A stretch of DNA of 64,000 bases, from contig JADJMH010000001.1 in assembly GCA_016709675.1 (NCBI GenBank), positions 186,001-250,000 on the forward strand, written 5' to 3'. Within the stretch, counting starts at the first letter, position 1. The number at the start of each line of letters is the position of its first letter. The notes beneath the pieces were generated by a model, which worked only from the letters and a program-made list of their open reading frames with translations, was not told where the DNA came from and searched no databases. Below, piece after piece: positions 43,862 to 53,633 of this stretch. The position numbers and the translations under genes are program-made. Source of the DNA: Candidatus Accumulibacter proximus (GTDB lineage Bacteria > Pseudomonadota > Gammaproteobacteria > Burkholderiales > Rhodocyclaceae).

Positions 43862-45102
43862 GCACGCTCATCCGCAACTACGCGGTGCCAGTCGGCCAGA
43901 ACCGTTTCCGTGATCGCATGCCAACTCAAACCAGTAATTGCCCTCCTCCGGGCGGCATTGGCATGGCGAGTCCAAGTGGTGGGATCCGCAGTCATAGCAA
44001 TAACTGCATCGGCCATCGAACGCGCCATAGCATCTGAAGTAGTTGGGGTCAATTTCACGCCTGAATCGCCGTCGACAATCGCCCCAGGGCCTGCATTGTC
44101 CAAACAGATGACGGGTAGTCCCATGGCAAGTGCTTCGAAGATCGACCATGCACCACCTTCGCGGACAGATGGATGGAGCAATACATGTGCCTGATTTAGT
44201 TGCTCAAAGACCTGTTCTCGCGCCAATTGGCCAGCAAGAGAAACTTGATCCGCAATACCTAGTCTGACAGCGAGCGCTGAAAGCTCCATTGATTGTGGAC
44301 CAGTCCCAAGGATATTGAGAATAGGGCGATAGCCCCGTTTGCCCAACTCGGCAAGCGTGTGTAGTGCCAGTTCGGTGTACTTCAGGGGGATCAATCGTCC
44401 CACGGTGACTAGCCGAAGTTCTTGCGAAAGCATCTCGGCCTTTGCGGCAATTCGGGCACTATCCGGGGCTTCGGGTACATCTGGTGCACCGGTTTCCAAT
44501 AGCACTCGAGCTTTGTGCCGATAGCGCTCAGGGATTGCGGCGTATGTTGCGTGTGTGCGGGCAAATAACATGTCTGCTTGAGAGAAGGCAAGCCATGCCA
44601 AGGGATTAAGGCGGAAGGCGGCCATGACAAACAGACGACGCACGGACTCAGCTAGGCGCGGTCGCAAGGGCCAGGAACGAGTAATCACCGCTGGCGCGAT
44701 ATCGCCGCCGCCAAACGGCCCCCATATGAAGCGCCGCGCCACAATCCACGCAGGTGAAACCCCCCAGGCCACCCCGAAAGTCAAGTGATGGATCAAGTCA
44801 AATTCATTCTCTGCCTGCAGTCGCTTAATCAGCCTCAATGCGGTAATGTGCCAAAGCTGATGATAGGCCTGCACACCGATCACTCGCTTGATCATGCGCG
44901 TATAGCGGCCTAGATCGTGATAATGGAAGCTGATTTGTGCAGGGATTGTCGCCATCGCAGCGATAATGGCCGCTTCGTTATTTGCCCGTGTCAGCACATG
45001 AATTTCCGCATGAGGGGCAAGGTTCTGTGCCCAGTGCCAACCAACCCCAGGTTCAGACCCACGCCCCGGCTCACAAGCATACGCCAAGAGCAACACTTTC
45101 AT
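43858..45102 (-). CDS. Glycosyltransferase, GT4 family
   Basis: A 414-residue GT-B enzyme. The acceptor domain has MKVLLLAYACEPGRGSEPGV and FIWGPFGGGDIAP. The donor domain has LRLVTVGRLIPLKYTELALH, ILGTGPQSMEL, VLLHPSVREGGAWSIFEALA and VDGDSGVKL. The ATG at 45102 is chosen because it overlaps the upstream stop as ATGA; a GTG three codons earlier is also in frame. Sugar specificity is unknown. Confidence 0.9.
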   Translation of the reverse strand: MKVLLLAYACEPGRGSEPGVGWHWAQNLAPHAEIHVLTRANNEAAIIAAMATIPAQISFHYHDLGRYTRMIKRVIGVQAYHQLWHITALRLIKRLQAENEFDLIHHLTFGVAWGVSPAWIVARRFIWGPFGGGDIAPAVITRSWPLRPRLAESVRRLFVMAAFRLNPLAWLAFSQADMLFARTHATYAAIPERYRHKARVLLETGAPDVPEAPDSARIAAKAEMLSQELRLVTVGRLIPLKYTELALHTLAELGKRGYRPILNILGTGPQSMELSALAVRLGIADQVSLAGQLAREQVFEQLNQAHVLLHPSVREGGAWSIFEALAMGLPVICLDNAGPGAIVDGDSGVKLTPTTSDAMARSMADAVIAMTADPTTWTRHANAARRRAITGLSWHAITETVLADWHRVVADERA

Positions 45103-46079
45103 CTTTCGCACCTACTCAACAATCGTTTTTTTGCCGCCTGCGCCAGCATACCGTAGAGCGCAGATGGTGCCAGAGGTGCGGCTCTCTTACCTTGCGGCAC
45201 TACAAGCACAAGCCAGCCGGAAGTCATCAGCACCATCCGCCTAAAACCGCTCGGAGGTGTTGTGGCGATCAAGATGCGGCCCCGGAATGGTACGTCGAAA
45301 AGCCGTTTCATCGTCTCGGCCTCGGCGCCCCCGCCCTCTGCTTCGCTCGGCAGTAACACCACGCGGCCAACGGAATCAAGGACACGTCGTGCCAATCGAA
45401 CAGACTGATGCCATGCCCGCCGTAGCCCAAGCGCCAGTAATGGTGCTTTCGCCCTTGCCTGTTGTCCGGAAATCAGAACAGAGAACCCCATGTAATCATT
45501 GAGTGCTAAAAGCGAATAGGCACGCGTCAATACCGCCTGAGGAAAATGCTTTGTCACCAGCGCGTTGTCGAATTCATCGTTCGTCCTCTTTCGGAGGCCT
45601 ACCAATCGGGAGAATTGTTCGGTATCAATCACCCTTTTGGTCAGTCGCTTCTGCACTAGATATGCAAGAAGCATCTCTGGGGCTGGGGCAGGGAGGTCCT
45701 CGATCATCTCGACCCCTTTCAGTAGCAGATGACTTCGGACGCCATAGCAGCCAAGGCCCAAGTCATCGCACAGGATGTCAAACTTTACGAATATCGTCTC
45801 GTCCTCAGTAGGACCAAGGCGGCCAATAACGAAATAGACACTGTCTCCAAGGTCATACTGGATCATTTGAACCAACTGCCAATCAAGCCGAGTCTCTACA
45901 CGCCCAATAATGGCCGTAAGTCTTCCCCAGGCTTGGCGATCAACCACCACGTCGATGTCATGGGTGAGGTGGCTGTGCGCTTTGATTTCCGATAGGAAGG
46001 CAAGTTGCCCGCCCTCGGCAAGAGTCGCCTCATACAAGGCGCAGCAAAACTCTTGCAAAACAGTATCTTTTTCCATCAT
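45099..46079 (-). CDS. Nucleotidyltransferase-like protein in polysaccharide cluster
   Basis: A 326-residue protein. GGQLAFLSEIKAHSHLTHDI leading to DIDVVVDR fits the paired-acid DxD motif of a minimal nucleotidyltransferase fold, and a third acid follows in FVKFDILCDD. The C-terminal half (from about residue 215) has two hydrophobic stretches near the end (RMVLMTSGWLVLVVP). It is coupled on both sides by four-base overlaps to a phosphotransferase and a GT4 gene. The family assignment is moderate and the substrate unknown. Confidence 0.6.
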   Translation of the reverse strand: MMEKDTVLQEFCCALYEATLAEGGQLAFLSEIKAHSHLTHDIDVVVDRQAWGRLTAIIGRVETRLDWQLVQMIQYDLGDSVYFVIGRLGPTEDETIFVKFDILCDDLGLGCYGVRSHLLLKGVEMIEDLPAPAPEMLLAYLVQKRLTKRVIDTEQFSRLVGLRKRTNDEFDNALVTKHFPQAVLTRAYSLLALNDYMGFSVLISGQQARAKAPLLALGLRRAWHQSVRLARRVLDSVGRVVLLPSEAEGGGAEAETMKRLFDVPFRGRILIATTPPSGFRRMVLMTSGWLVLVVPQGKRAAPLAPSALYGMLAQAAKKRLLSRCER

Positions 46080-47332
46080 GTGTTCTCTAATACAGGAATA
46101 AGTTGGGGCATTCGCATTGCCGCACTGGTTAACCAGTGGCGCCAACAGTGGTCTATCTGTGCTCTCTCCAGTCCGCCAACGTCGGCAAGACGTGCAGCAA
46201 AGGCTTTGGCATGCGCTTCAATATTGAGAATATCTTTCTCCCTCTTTACAAGCAGGGCAGGAGCAACAATGAACTGAAAAGCATCTGCAAAAGCCGGTGC
46301 CCAAGAGACGCTATGCTCCCAGTCAAAAACGAAAAGTCCCCCACCGTCGGGTTGCAGGTTCCAGGGCACGAAATCGCCATGACAGAAATAACCAGTGACA
46401 AAATGGCCATCAATCTCACGCCTTTCACGGCCGATGCGGGACATGGCGGCAAGAAACCGAATGATCGTAGTTTCTGATGCTGCCCTACCGAATCGCCAGT
46501 GACGTATGCGGTATTCCTGATATAGCGTTAGAGCAGCATCGGTTGAAACCAGGCCGACCAGTCTGGGGACAAATGCTGAAAGAGGCGACTGCGACAACGC
46601 CGACAACGCCGCTGCTTCATTATTGAGCGATGCACGGGCCGTCGGCGATGCCGCTACCTTGAGTATGGTGCTCGGGGGCAAATCCCCCATCGGCAGCACG
46701 ACAGTCTTCCGGTTGGCATCCATTGTGCCAAGGTATAAGGCACAGTCCATTGCGTGTTGTCCAAAACGCTCTGGCAACTCAGCATGCACGGCGCCATTGG
46801 GGATGAAGTCGGATGACCGCGTAGCGATAAGCAGCGTGCGACCGCGCAACAACTCGAAGTTACCGACGCAAACAAGTGCTCGCGCCAACATCAACCCAAA
46901 CCGCGCAACCCATCGTCCAGGTCGATGCAAGTTTAAAGCGACTAACGCATGCCGAGCCGTGGAGAGGGGCACGACAATACGCGGGTTGTGTGATGGAAGC
47001 AGACCGTATTCGCGAACCTTCGGAAAGGTTTCATACAAAACCCTGCGCCAACGCTTAGCCTGCGCCCGACTGACAAGCATACAGACCATCTGTGCGGCTG
47101 TAATATCACCGAGTGAGGGCATCGACTGGACGCCGCAGCGCACGCCATCCACCAGCAGAGCGTCGGCAGGTTGGCCATCCGCCTTCCACTCAGGGGCCGG
47201 CAATACCTCCCTCCAGAACCGCTCTTCCTCGTTCGTAAAACCATACAAGCGGACACGGCCGACATCCTGAATAGGCAACAGCCAGCGCCAACCGGTTCGG
47301 AAATCCCACTCAGTTCCATTATTATTTGGCAC
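46076..47332 (-). CDS. Aminoglycoside phosphotransferase-fold kinase in polysaccharide cluster
   Basis: A 418-residue protein. The C-terminal half has the APH/choline kinase catalytic loop YFCHGDFVPWNL and the metal-binding VFDWEHS. The N-terminal half (about residues 1-200) is unique and mostly soluble. It starts with GTG two bases after the preceding stop and overlaps the following gene by four bases. It could phosphorylate a sugar or polyol for decoration of the polymer. Antibiotic resistance is unlikely given the setting. Confidence 0.75.
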   Translation of the reverse strand: MPNNNGTEWDFRTGWRWLLPIQDVGRVRLYGFTNEEERFWREVLPAPEWKADGQPADALLVDGVRCGVQSMPSLGDITAAQMVCMLVSRAQAKRWRRVLYETFPKVREYGLLPSHNPRIVVPLSTARHALVALNLHRPGRWVARFGLMLARALVCVGNFELLRGRTLLIATRSSDFIPNGAVHAELPERFGQHAMDCALYLGTMDANRKTVVLPMGDLPPSTILKVAASPTARASLNNEAAALSALSQSPLSAFVPRLVGLVSTDAALTLYQEYRIRHWRFGRAASETTIIRFLAAMSRIGRERREIDGHFVTGYFCHGDFVPWNLQPDGGGLFVFDWEHSVSWAPAFADAFQFIVAPALLVKREKDILNIEAHAKAFAARLADVGGLERAQIDHCWRHWLTSAAMRMPQLIPVLENT

Positions 47333-47334
47333 GA

Positions 47335-47874
47335 TTACACACCCGCTTGGTCGCCACGATATCGGATCACCTTTGCAGGGACACCACCAACAATCGCAAA
47401 TGGCGGGACATCTTTTGTGACCACCGCACCTGCGCCGATAACTGCCCCCCGCCCGATGGTAACGCCTGGAAGAATGATCACTCTTGTTCCAATCCAGACA
47501 TCGTCGCCGATGGTAACAGCAAGAATTGGCAGAGCACCCTGAAGATTAACTGGAACATAAGGGTCCTCAAACGCATGCGCACTAGTCATAATTATTACGT
47601 CTGGCCCCATAACAACATCACAGCCAATCGTCACGTTATTCCCGAGACGGCAGTTATGGCCAAGCTGTGCACGATCACCAATTACAAGACCTACGCCCGC
47701 GCCAAACTGTGCATTGTGTTTAACAATGACAGATTGCCCAACCGAAACGCCGATACGTCTGACCAGCATCCGGCGAAAGGCGTAGCCGAATTTCCACCCC
47801 GGCATCGGTTGAGTAGGAAACCAACGGGCAAGACCGTAATAAAGAACCAGGCTAATTGTTTTAAGAATTTTCAT
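47335..47874 (-). CDS. Hexapeptide-repeat acyltransferase (LbH/NodL-like)
   Basis: A 179-residue left-handed beta-helix protein with hexapeptide repeats from about residue 45 (LVIGDRAQLGHNCRLGNNVTIG, VTIGDDVWIGTRVIILPGV, AVIGAGAVVTKDVPP). The catalytic His is in MTSAHAFEDP. It resembles sugar O-acetyltransferases such as WcaF/NodL. It probably acetylates a glycan precursor. Its ATG overlaps the kinase gene's stop (ATGA). Confidence 0.9.
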   Translation of the reverse strand: MKILKTISLVLYYGLARWFPTQPMPGWKFGYAFRRMLVRRIGVSVGQSVIVKHNAQFGAGVGLVIGDRAQLGHNCRLGNNVTIGCDVVMGPDVIIMTSAHAFEDPYVPVNLQGALPILAVTIGDDVWIGTRVIILPGVTIGRGAVIGAGAVVTKDVPPFAIVGGVPAKVIRYRGDQAGV

Positions 47875-48617
47875 CTCTTGTTTGTTTCAACACTTATGTG
47901 GTTACGCGGCAAAAGTGGTGCTTCGCTAGGATGTTCAATCGGCAGCCTGCCCTGTAATAAGTTGAATACTGCCTGCAATGCCTTATCCCGCGTCTCATCA
48001 ATGGTTGTGTCCGTGGAAATCAGGACCGCACGCGGCTCCTGGCTTGCGAATTTCCGAAGTGCATCCACCTGGCGTCGGGTTTCTTCAAGCGACAGTTCCT
48101 GCTTGCGCGCAGCGATCACCTCGGGGCTGCCATGCAAACAAATAATCAGGTCCGGCTTGGGTGCCAGGGCAGCAAACCAGCCCACCACGCGGCTCGACAA
48201 CCCGATGCGAAAGCGGCGTGGGTCCAGGGCCATGTCATAGGCGTAGCGATCAAAAATCACCACGGTGGGCTGCTGGGCGATCTTAGGGCGCGTCCACAAC
48301 CAGTAACCGATTAGGTAATCGAGCGTGAGATAGGTCAATCGCAACAGGGAACCCAGTTTACCGGAGGGTGTGGAGCCGTGTGGTTCCAGCACGGAACTCA
48401 CAGGCACCTCCTTCTTGCCCTTCAAACGTGATAACGGGGGGAGTACAGTGGGGCGCAGGTGCTGCACAACCACTGGGATCTGTGTCGCGTCATTAAGGGC
48501 GAGCAAAATAGCGCTGATGAGAGTTGATTTACCAACACCATCAACCCCGAGGATCGCCACAACGATGCCTGATGGTCTTAAACACCGGCGCGCTTTGGTC
48601 TGTTCGCATTCACCCAT
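47871..48617 (-). CDS. Thymidylate kinase-like P-loop protein
   Basis: A 248-residue P-loop kinase. The Walker A is GVDGVGKST (about residues 24-32), and FDRYAYDMALDPRR is the DRY/LID-like stretch of the thymidylate kinase fold. It is unlike the housekeeping Tmk in length and N-terminus. Its position with the nucleotidyltransferase and APH-fold genes suggests a dedicated sugar or nucleotide phosphorylation step in the polymer pathway. Confidence 0.75.
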   Translation of the reverse strand: MGECEQTKARRCLRPSGIVVAILGVDGVGKSTLISAILLALNDATQIPVVVQHLRPTVLPPLSRLKGKKEVPVSSVLEPHGSTPSGKLGSLLRLTYLTLDYLIGYWLWTRPKIAQQPTVVIFDRYAYDMALDPRRFRIGLSSRVVGWFAALAPKPDLIICLHGSPEVIAARKQELSLEETRRQVDALRKFASQEPRAVLISTDTTIDETRDKALQAVFNLLQGRLPIEHPSEAPLLPRNHISVETNKR

Positions 48618-49803
48618 GGCCTGGCGCCAGATTGCGCAAGTCTTGCGCGAATTGAGTCATCACGTTGGTGTTGTCCATGTTCTCAACCCTGTGCCGTGCG
48701 GCAGTGCCCATCTCTTTTAGATTTGTCTGCTCAGACAGCGCACGCTCTAGCACAGTAGTCAGAGCGCCAGATTGGATGGGATCCACAATCCAGCCATTCA
48801 TTCCCTGTTGCACGAGTTCCCGTGCGCCGTTGAATGGAGTGGTCACAACCGCACAACCACAGGCCATGGCCTCAACAACCGTCAGGCTAAAGAGGTCTTC
48901 CAGGGTAGGCAACACAAAAAGATCCGCACTGCTTAGAAGATTCCGAACCATGTCATAGGGAATTTGGCCAATAATCCGCACTTCATCCAATTTGTGATCG
49001 TGGATGTAATTAGCTACCTGTTCCCGCAATGGCCCGTCACCTATTAAGTGCAACTGTGATCGCGATCTAGTTTCGGCTGCCAATTCATTCCATGCCTGAA
49101 GTAGACCCATTACCCCTTTGCGCGGTATCAGTTGGCCTACAAACAAGACGGTCCGGGCTTCACTACCGTTATCATATTTATCAGTCGATGCATTCATTGT
49201 GTATTTGGGCAGAAAACTGCTCATGTCCAGGCTCCATGAACTGCGCACAACGCCTTTCGAGATTCTGATTTGCCTTAGGAACTGCTTGGCATCCTCGCTG
49301 AAGGCAAACCAGCAATCAGCACGGCGATAAATCAATCCTTTGATCCAACGTGTAAAGTGGCCAAGATTGCGTGTTGCATGCGGAGTGTCCTCCACCGTGA
49401 TTGCGACTCTAATATTGAAAAACCATCTATACGGCAAAGACAGCAATAATTGCGTTGCGTTGCAAACTACAAGCACATCAGGCCGGTAACGCCACAGCCA
49501 ATAAGGCAAATTCCAAGGAATCAGTCTATTGCCATGGATTTGATAACCGTGATCATCCCTTTTGCTAACAGTTTTCCTCACTTTGCTTCCCAGAACACGC
49601 ACGCTGACGCCTTCTATTGTTGCTGGCTGCCAGCCCGGACGATGAGCAAAGCCTTCACGCTCCAATAGTAGGGTCAGGTCAAGGTTGTTATTTTGTGCAA
49701 GAACCCTCAGCCGTTCTGTCCAATAAGGTGATTGTACAGGCTGTATAAAACAAACTCTCAAAGGTGGATTAGCGAGGGGTGGGGATAGTGCGGGATAATT
49801 CAT
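48610..49803 (-). CDS. Glycosyltransferase, GT4 family
   Basis: A 397-residue GT-B enzyme. RVCFIQPVQSPYWTERLRVL and LVVCNATQLLLSLPYRWF form the acceptor side. VLFVGQLIPRKGVMGLLQAW, LHLIGDGPLREQVANYI, LFVLPTLEDLFSLTVVEAMA and CAVVTTPFNGAREL are the donor-site signatures. It overlaps the kinase gene by eight bases. Likely adds one sugar of the repeat unit. Confidence 0.92.
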   Translation of the reverse strand: MNYPALSPPLANPPLRVCFIQPVQSPYWTERLRVLAQNNNLDLTLLLEREGFAHRPGWQPATIEGVSVRVLGSKVRKTVSKRDDHGYQIHGNRLIPWNLPYWLWRYRPDVLVVCNATQLLLSLPYRWFFNIRVAITVEDTPHATRNLGHFTRWIKGLIYRRADCWFAFSEDAKQFLRQIRISKGVVRSSWSLDMSSFLPKYTMNASTDKYDNGSEARTVLFVGQLIPRKGVMGLLQAWNELAAETRSRSQLHLIGDGPLREQVANYIHDHKLDEVRIIGQIPYDMVRNLLSSADLFVLPTLEDLFSLTVVEAMACGCAVVTTPFNGARELVQQGMNGWIVDPIQSGALTTVLERALSEQTNLKEMGTAARHRVENMDNTNVMTQFAQDLRNLAPGHG

Positions 49804-49834
49804 GACACCTACCTTTTAGGAGCAAAGTTTAATG

Positions 49835-50851
49835 CTATTTATCGAGCCAATTAATTACTTGGGCAGCACGGCCGTATTCATCGTGCCCCTCATCATTCAC
49901 TCGTCGATGACCCGCTGCCGCTATTTGCGCTCGATCTGATTCGTGTGATAAGTATAAAATCACCTTATCAACTAATTCATTAGTTGAGCTCCAGAATACC
50001 GCCTCCACACCTTCTCGAAACAATTCCTGTAGCTGTGGGGTGCGGGGTGCCATCAATAAGCTGCCGCAAGCCGGAATCTCAAAACAACGACGGGTATATA
50101 CGTCACCATGCCTTTTTGAAAGAAAGGCTAGAGCTATCCTAGCATTGGACAATGCACTCACATATGCATCACCCCACAACCTCTCTATTTTTTGCTGTGA
50201 GATCCAGTGGTGCCTTTTCTGGACTGACTGCCAACCCGGACCTCGCACCTGCACATCCACACCCGCTTCATGCAATGCCAATAACGCATCCATTCGATCA
50301 TCCGGCTCGTAATGGCCAACATATATGACGTCTGTCTTTTGCATGCCGCGCAAAGGGCGGTGAAGGTCACGGATAAAGGAGGGAAGCAGCAACTCTACTC
50401 GTTGCGCACCATGTGCTAGAGCCTCTTCTACGTTGTTAGGGCGATACACGGCAGTCACATGGGCATGCCGCAGACCTGAAAGAAAATGCCTACACTTCAG
50501 CCGGTCCTTAAAATTAGTGAAAGGATTGTCGTTGTGATAAACGACTATTGTTGAATTCGGCAGTTCAGAACGCAGACGTGAAAGTGTCAAGGGCAGAATA
50601 TCGATACACCGCCAGAGAAAGATCATGTCGGGCCTAACTTCCTTCGCGGCTTGCAGCAACGCGTCGTTGACGGGCTTGAGGCTCCGGGCTGGGCGAAGGC
50701 GGCCAAGCAGGGACGAGTCAGCCGGCATACCCTGCACATCACCGGTGCGAAACGGCAAGACTTCCCAGCCATGCCAGACAAACCCCCGCGCCAGCGCCTC
50801 TTCGTAGATGTCCTAGGCCCAGTTGCCCGCTAATATCACACGCTGTTTCAC
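49835..50851 (-). pseudogene. Glycosyltransferase (CgeB/GT1-like) interrupted by an amber codon
   Basis: From GTG at 50851 the frame reads VKQRVILAGNWA, then TAG at 50815-50813, then DIYEEALARGFVWHGWEVLP and a further 307 residues in the same frame. These include FLWRCIDILPLTLSRL, VIYVGHYEPDDRMDALLALH and RRCFEIPACGSLLMAPRTP, the last typical of the Glyco_trans_1_2 domain. The single base change probably replaced Trp or Gln. Internal restart at MPFRTGDVQGM would lack the first strand of the fold. It may be real decay, an assembly error, or suppressed. Confidence 0.75.
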
Positions 50852-50853
50852 TC

Positions 50854-52107
50854 TTACACCCCACGAGTTGCTGAGGTAAGCGTGCGATTAGCCTTTTCTA
50901 TAGGCAGCAGTGCCAACGACAAGAATATCCAGAGTAGCGGGCTGACCAGCAATTTGTTGTTGTGTGTCATCGAATAAAGAAAGTCAAGTATGATCACACT
51001 ACCTAGAAAAATACGCATAGGCATTGAAGTTGAAGAATTTATCAATTTGAGTACTTGATAATATACCGACATCAAAAAGAATATACCTATCAGGCCGTAG
51101 TAGCGTAAATAATACCCGAGTTGATTATGATGTGTTGGGGTCTTCATCTCTGGCGTATATTGAACAACCGCATTGCGATCGGCATGACGAAAATAAACGT
51201 CCCATGCCTGCTCAGGAGAAATGCCGAACAATGGAGACTCATTCAATACCCCCAACGTCATGTACCAATTGGTCCAGAACCGATGAGTGTCGCTTTCGTC
51301 GATTTCTTTGGCAAGATAAGGGAAATAATCAGACGCCAGGTTTTGCATAACCCAAGCCATTCCAAGCGCCAGGGTCAACATCGGGACGAGTTTCATGGCA
51401 GATTGCAAACGAGAATTGGCGAATATAAGATAGCTGATTACTATTGCTGGAATCAAACCAATCAATGCCGCTCTTGTCTGGCTGAGTAACAATCCAAGAA
51501 TACCTAGAATGCCATAATGGATTCGGTCTTTGCGCGGTTGGGCAAGAAACCCACCATATACCAGCAATATCAGAATCACCATTTGCATAGAAAATGCAAT
51601 GGTATTGTATGTGGCACCAGTAACTCGTCCATATGTATCGATCAACTCCTCCCTTGCCAGATTGCTACCAATAATACCAATATTCGGAACGATATCCCCT
51701 AGCGCATAATGCAACCCGGATACTTGCATCGCGGCGAAAGCAATACTGATTAGCAGAAAGCGTCTGTACCATATCACCATACTAAATGGTTTATTGCGCT
51801 CCACAAATGCTGGCAGCAAGAAAATGATCAATACATAAGATAAGAGTTTTACGCCAACCTCATACAACGAGACGCCCCGGATGAAATCTATAAAAGACAT
51901 ATAAGCAATAAACCATGCGCTGACTCCCATCAGCCGGCTCAATCGATTTCCAGTCAACAGGGTGAAGCGAGGCATTCCATGGTTACGCATATGCATTGCT
52001 ATTAACAGTGCCATGGCCAATGTTTGCAAACGGATGCTTGGATCAATAAAATAAAAATCGGATAGCAGAACAACCGACATCAAAACAAATATTTTTAATG
52101 CATTCAT
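50854..52107 (-). CDS. O-antigen ligase/polymerase family protein (Wzy-like)
   Basis: A 417-residue polytopic inner-membrane protein with about ten to twelve helices. It has the central LGLLLSQTRAALIGLIPAIV stretch typical of the O-antigen ligase (Wzy_C) fold. A large periplasmic loop follows (EIDESDTHRFWTNWYMTLGV, THHNQLGYYLRYYGLIGIFF) with the conserved His. It is base-composition poor in GC relative to the core genes. It lies between a flippase and glycosyltransferases, so polymerase is more likely than ligase. Confidence 0.88.
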   Translation of the reverse strand: MNALKIFVLMSVVLLSDFYFIDPSIRLQTLAMALLIAMHMRNHGMPRFTLLTGNRLSRLMGVSAWFIAYMSFIDFIRGVSLYEVGVKLLSYVLIIFLLPAFVERNKPFSMVIWYRRFLLISIAFAAMQVSGLHYALGDIVPNIGIIGSNLAREELIDTYGRVTGATYNTIAFSMQMVILILLVYGGFLAQPRKDRIHYGILGILGLLLSQTRAALIGLIPAIVISYLIFANSRLQSAMKLVPMLTLALGMAWVMQNLASDYFPYLAKEIDESDTHRFWTNWYMTLGVLNESPLFGISPEQAWDVYFRHADRNAVVQYTPEMKTPTHHNQLGYYLRYYGLIGIFFLMSVYYQVLKLINSSTSMPMRIFLGSVIILDFLYSMTHNNKLLVSPLLWIFLSLALLPIEKANRTLTSATRGV

Positions 52108-52133
52108 GGCGGGTTAATAATTATTGTCACTTA

Positions 52134-53633
52134 TTACTTATTGACGAAAGACTTCCACAGATGAACCATCTCGCGCCGCAAAGAAGAACTTATTACACAT
52201 AGCACGAAAAAATAGATGGCCGTTAGAGACAGGCTGGACAATACAAATTGCGGCCAGCTATCGGCTGTGGGACAAGATAGAAAAGCCAATCCTATGGCGG
52301 CGATAGTTAGCAGTCCTTCAGTCAGTATGCCAAATGTTACCTTACCTCGCCATTGCATACGGCGCCAGATCGACCACGGGAAATACCATGCCATGGTGAA
52401 TAGTTGAACGACAATGTGGGCCACTGCAATTCCCAGCAAACCCCACCACATTGCGCCTGCTATCAGGGCTGGAATCAGCAGGAGACTATATGCCCATTCG
52501 GCCAGACTGTTGCGACGGATGTCACCCAGGCTGAACCCTATGGTTCCTGTCGAGTTCGTCCAGACCCTCATCCAGAACAATAGAGCCAGCGCCATTGCCA
52601 CCTCAGGACCGGCAAAGTTTGTTGACCCCACCCAGAGACGAACAAAGTCACCGTTTAGGCTGATCAAGCCTGCCAGAACCCATCCAGACAACCATAAAAT
52701 CCACCGCAACATTCGCTCGATGTGTTGAGCTAGCCTGTCAGTTGACGCGTTGGCCGAAAGATAAGCCAGCGTGGGTCGAAAGGCTGCTATGGGTTGGTTG
52801 ATGAGATTCTCTGCCTGTCTTGGCACGGTCGCCGTAAGAGAATAAATAGCCACTTGATCCGCCCCAATCAAACGAGCTATCAAAACGCCATCAAGGTTGC
52901 CAGTGATGATCTTGCCAAGGCGCGCGCCAAAGCTATAGGCAAACAATCCAAGAAATTCACTCAGTCGCGCGAAATGAAGTTGAGCGGCAACAAGTTTCGT
53001 TCTGTAAGCCACCGCCAAGAAAATAGCCGCACCGGCAAGCATCAGTAATGCCGCGGAAAATTCGGCCATGGGAAGCGCCAGCAAGCCATAGTCACATGTG
53101 AAAAGTATCACCACCATGCCGATCTTAATAATCCCACCCAAGGTGACTAGCAGGCCTGCTACAAAACTATTGTGCATACCCTGAATTACGCCAATGAAAG
53201 CAAAAGCGAGGATCATTGTTGCAGTGCTAGCTACTGCCAAGCGGAATGCCGAAATGAGCTGTGTATTGTTTACACTTTTAATGCCAAACCAACTGATAAC
53301 CTCTGGAGATAAATAATACCCCAGGGAAAGTACAGTTATGGCCACTAATAATGAGATGCTGAATCCCGCAACTACATACCCTATTAAAGCTTTCCTATTG
53401 CCCTCACCTAGGCTATGAGAGACCTTCTGAATTAGAAGGTTCGCAATACCTGGATCCATTGCAGCAAACCAGGTGGCAAAAGATCCGACTGCTAGCCAAG
53501 CACCATATTCATGAATGGATAGATGGGATAAGTAAAACGGAACCAGCAAAATTCCGCTAGCGACAGACAGGAATAAATTAAGATATTTAAATAAAATATT
53601 CGTGCGAAGCGAGCTACGTAATAAAATTGTCAT
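52134..53633 (-). CDS. Polysaccharide flippase (Wzx/MATE-like)
   Basis: A 499-residue membrane protein with about twelve to fourteen helices. The N-terminus (LFKYLNLFLSVASGILLVPF, LSIHEYGAWLAVGSFATWF) is typical of Wzx/RfbX translocases. Members move undecaprenyl-linked repeat units across the inner membrane. The ATG overlaps the acyltransferase stop in the preserved frame (ATGA at 53633-53630). It forms a Wzx/Wzy pair with the polymerase downstream. Confidence 0.92.
   Translation of the reverse strand: MTILLRSSLRTNILFKYLNLFLSVASGILLVPFYLSHLSIHEYGAWLAVGSFATWFAAMDPGIANLLIQKVSHSLGEGNRKALIGYVVAGFSISLLVAITVLSLGYYLSPEVISWFGIKSVNNTQLISAFRLAVASTATMILAFAFIGVIQGMHNSFVAGLLVTLGGIIKIGMVVILFTCDYGLLALPMAEFSAALLMLAGAAIFLAVAYRTKLVAAQLHFARLSEFLGLFAYSFGARLGKIITGNLDGVLIARLIGADQVAIYSLTATVPRQAENLINQPIAAFRPTLAYLSANASTDRLAQHIERMLRWILWLSGWVLAGLISLNGDFVRLWVGSTNFAGPEVAMALALLFWMRVWTNSTGTIGFSLGDIRRNSLAEWAYSLLLIPALIAGAMWWGLLGIAVAHIVVQLFTMAWYFPWSIWRRMQWRGKVTFGILTEGLLTIAAIGLAFLSCPTADSWPQFVLSSLSLTAIYFFVLCVISSSLRREMVHLWKSFVNK

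Noticed and set aside
46076..47332. Antibiotic (aminoglycoside) resistance gene
   Set aside because: Only the general APH fold motifs are present; the large unique N-terminus and the coupled polysaccharide genes point to a biosynthetic kinase.
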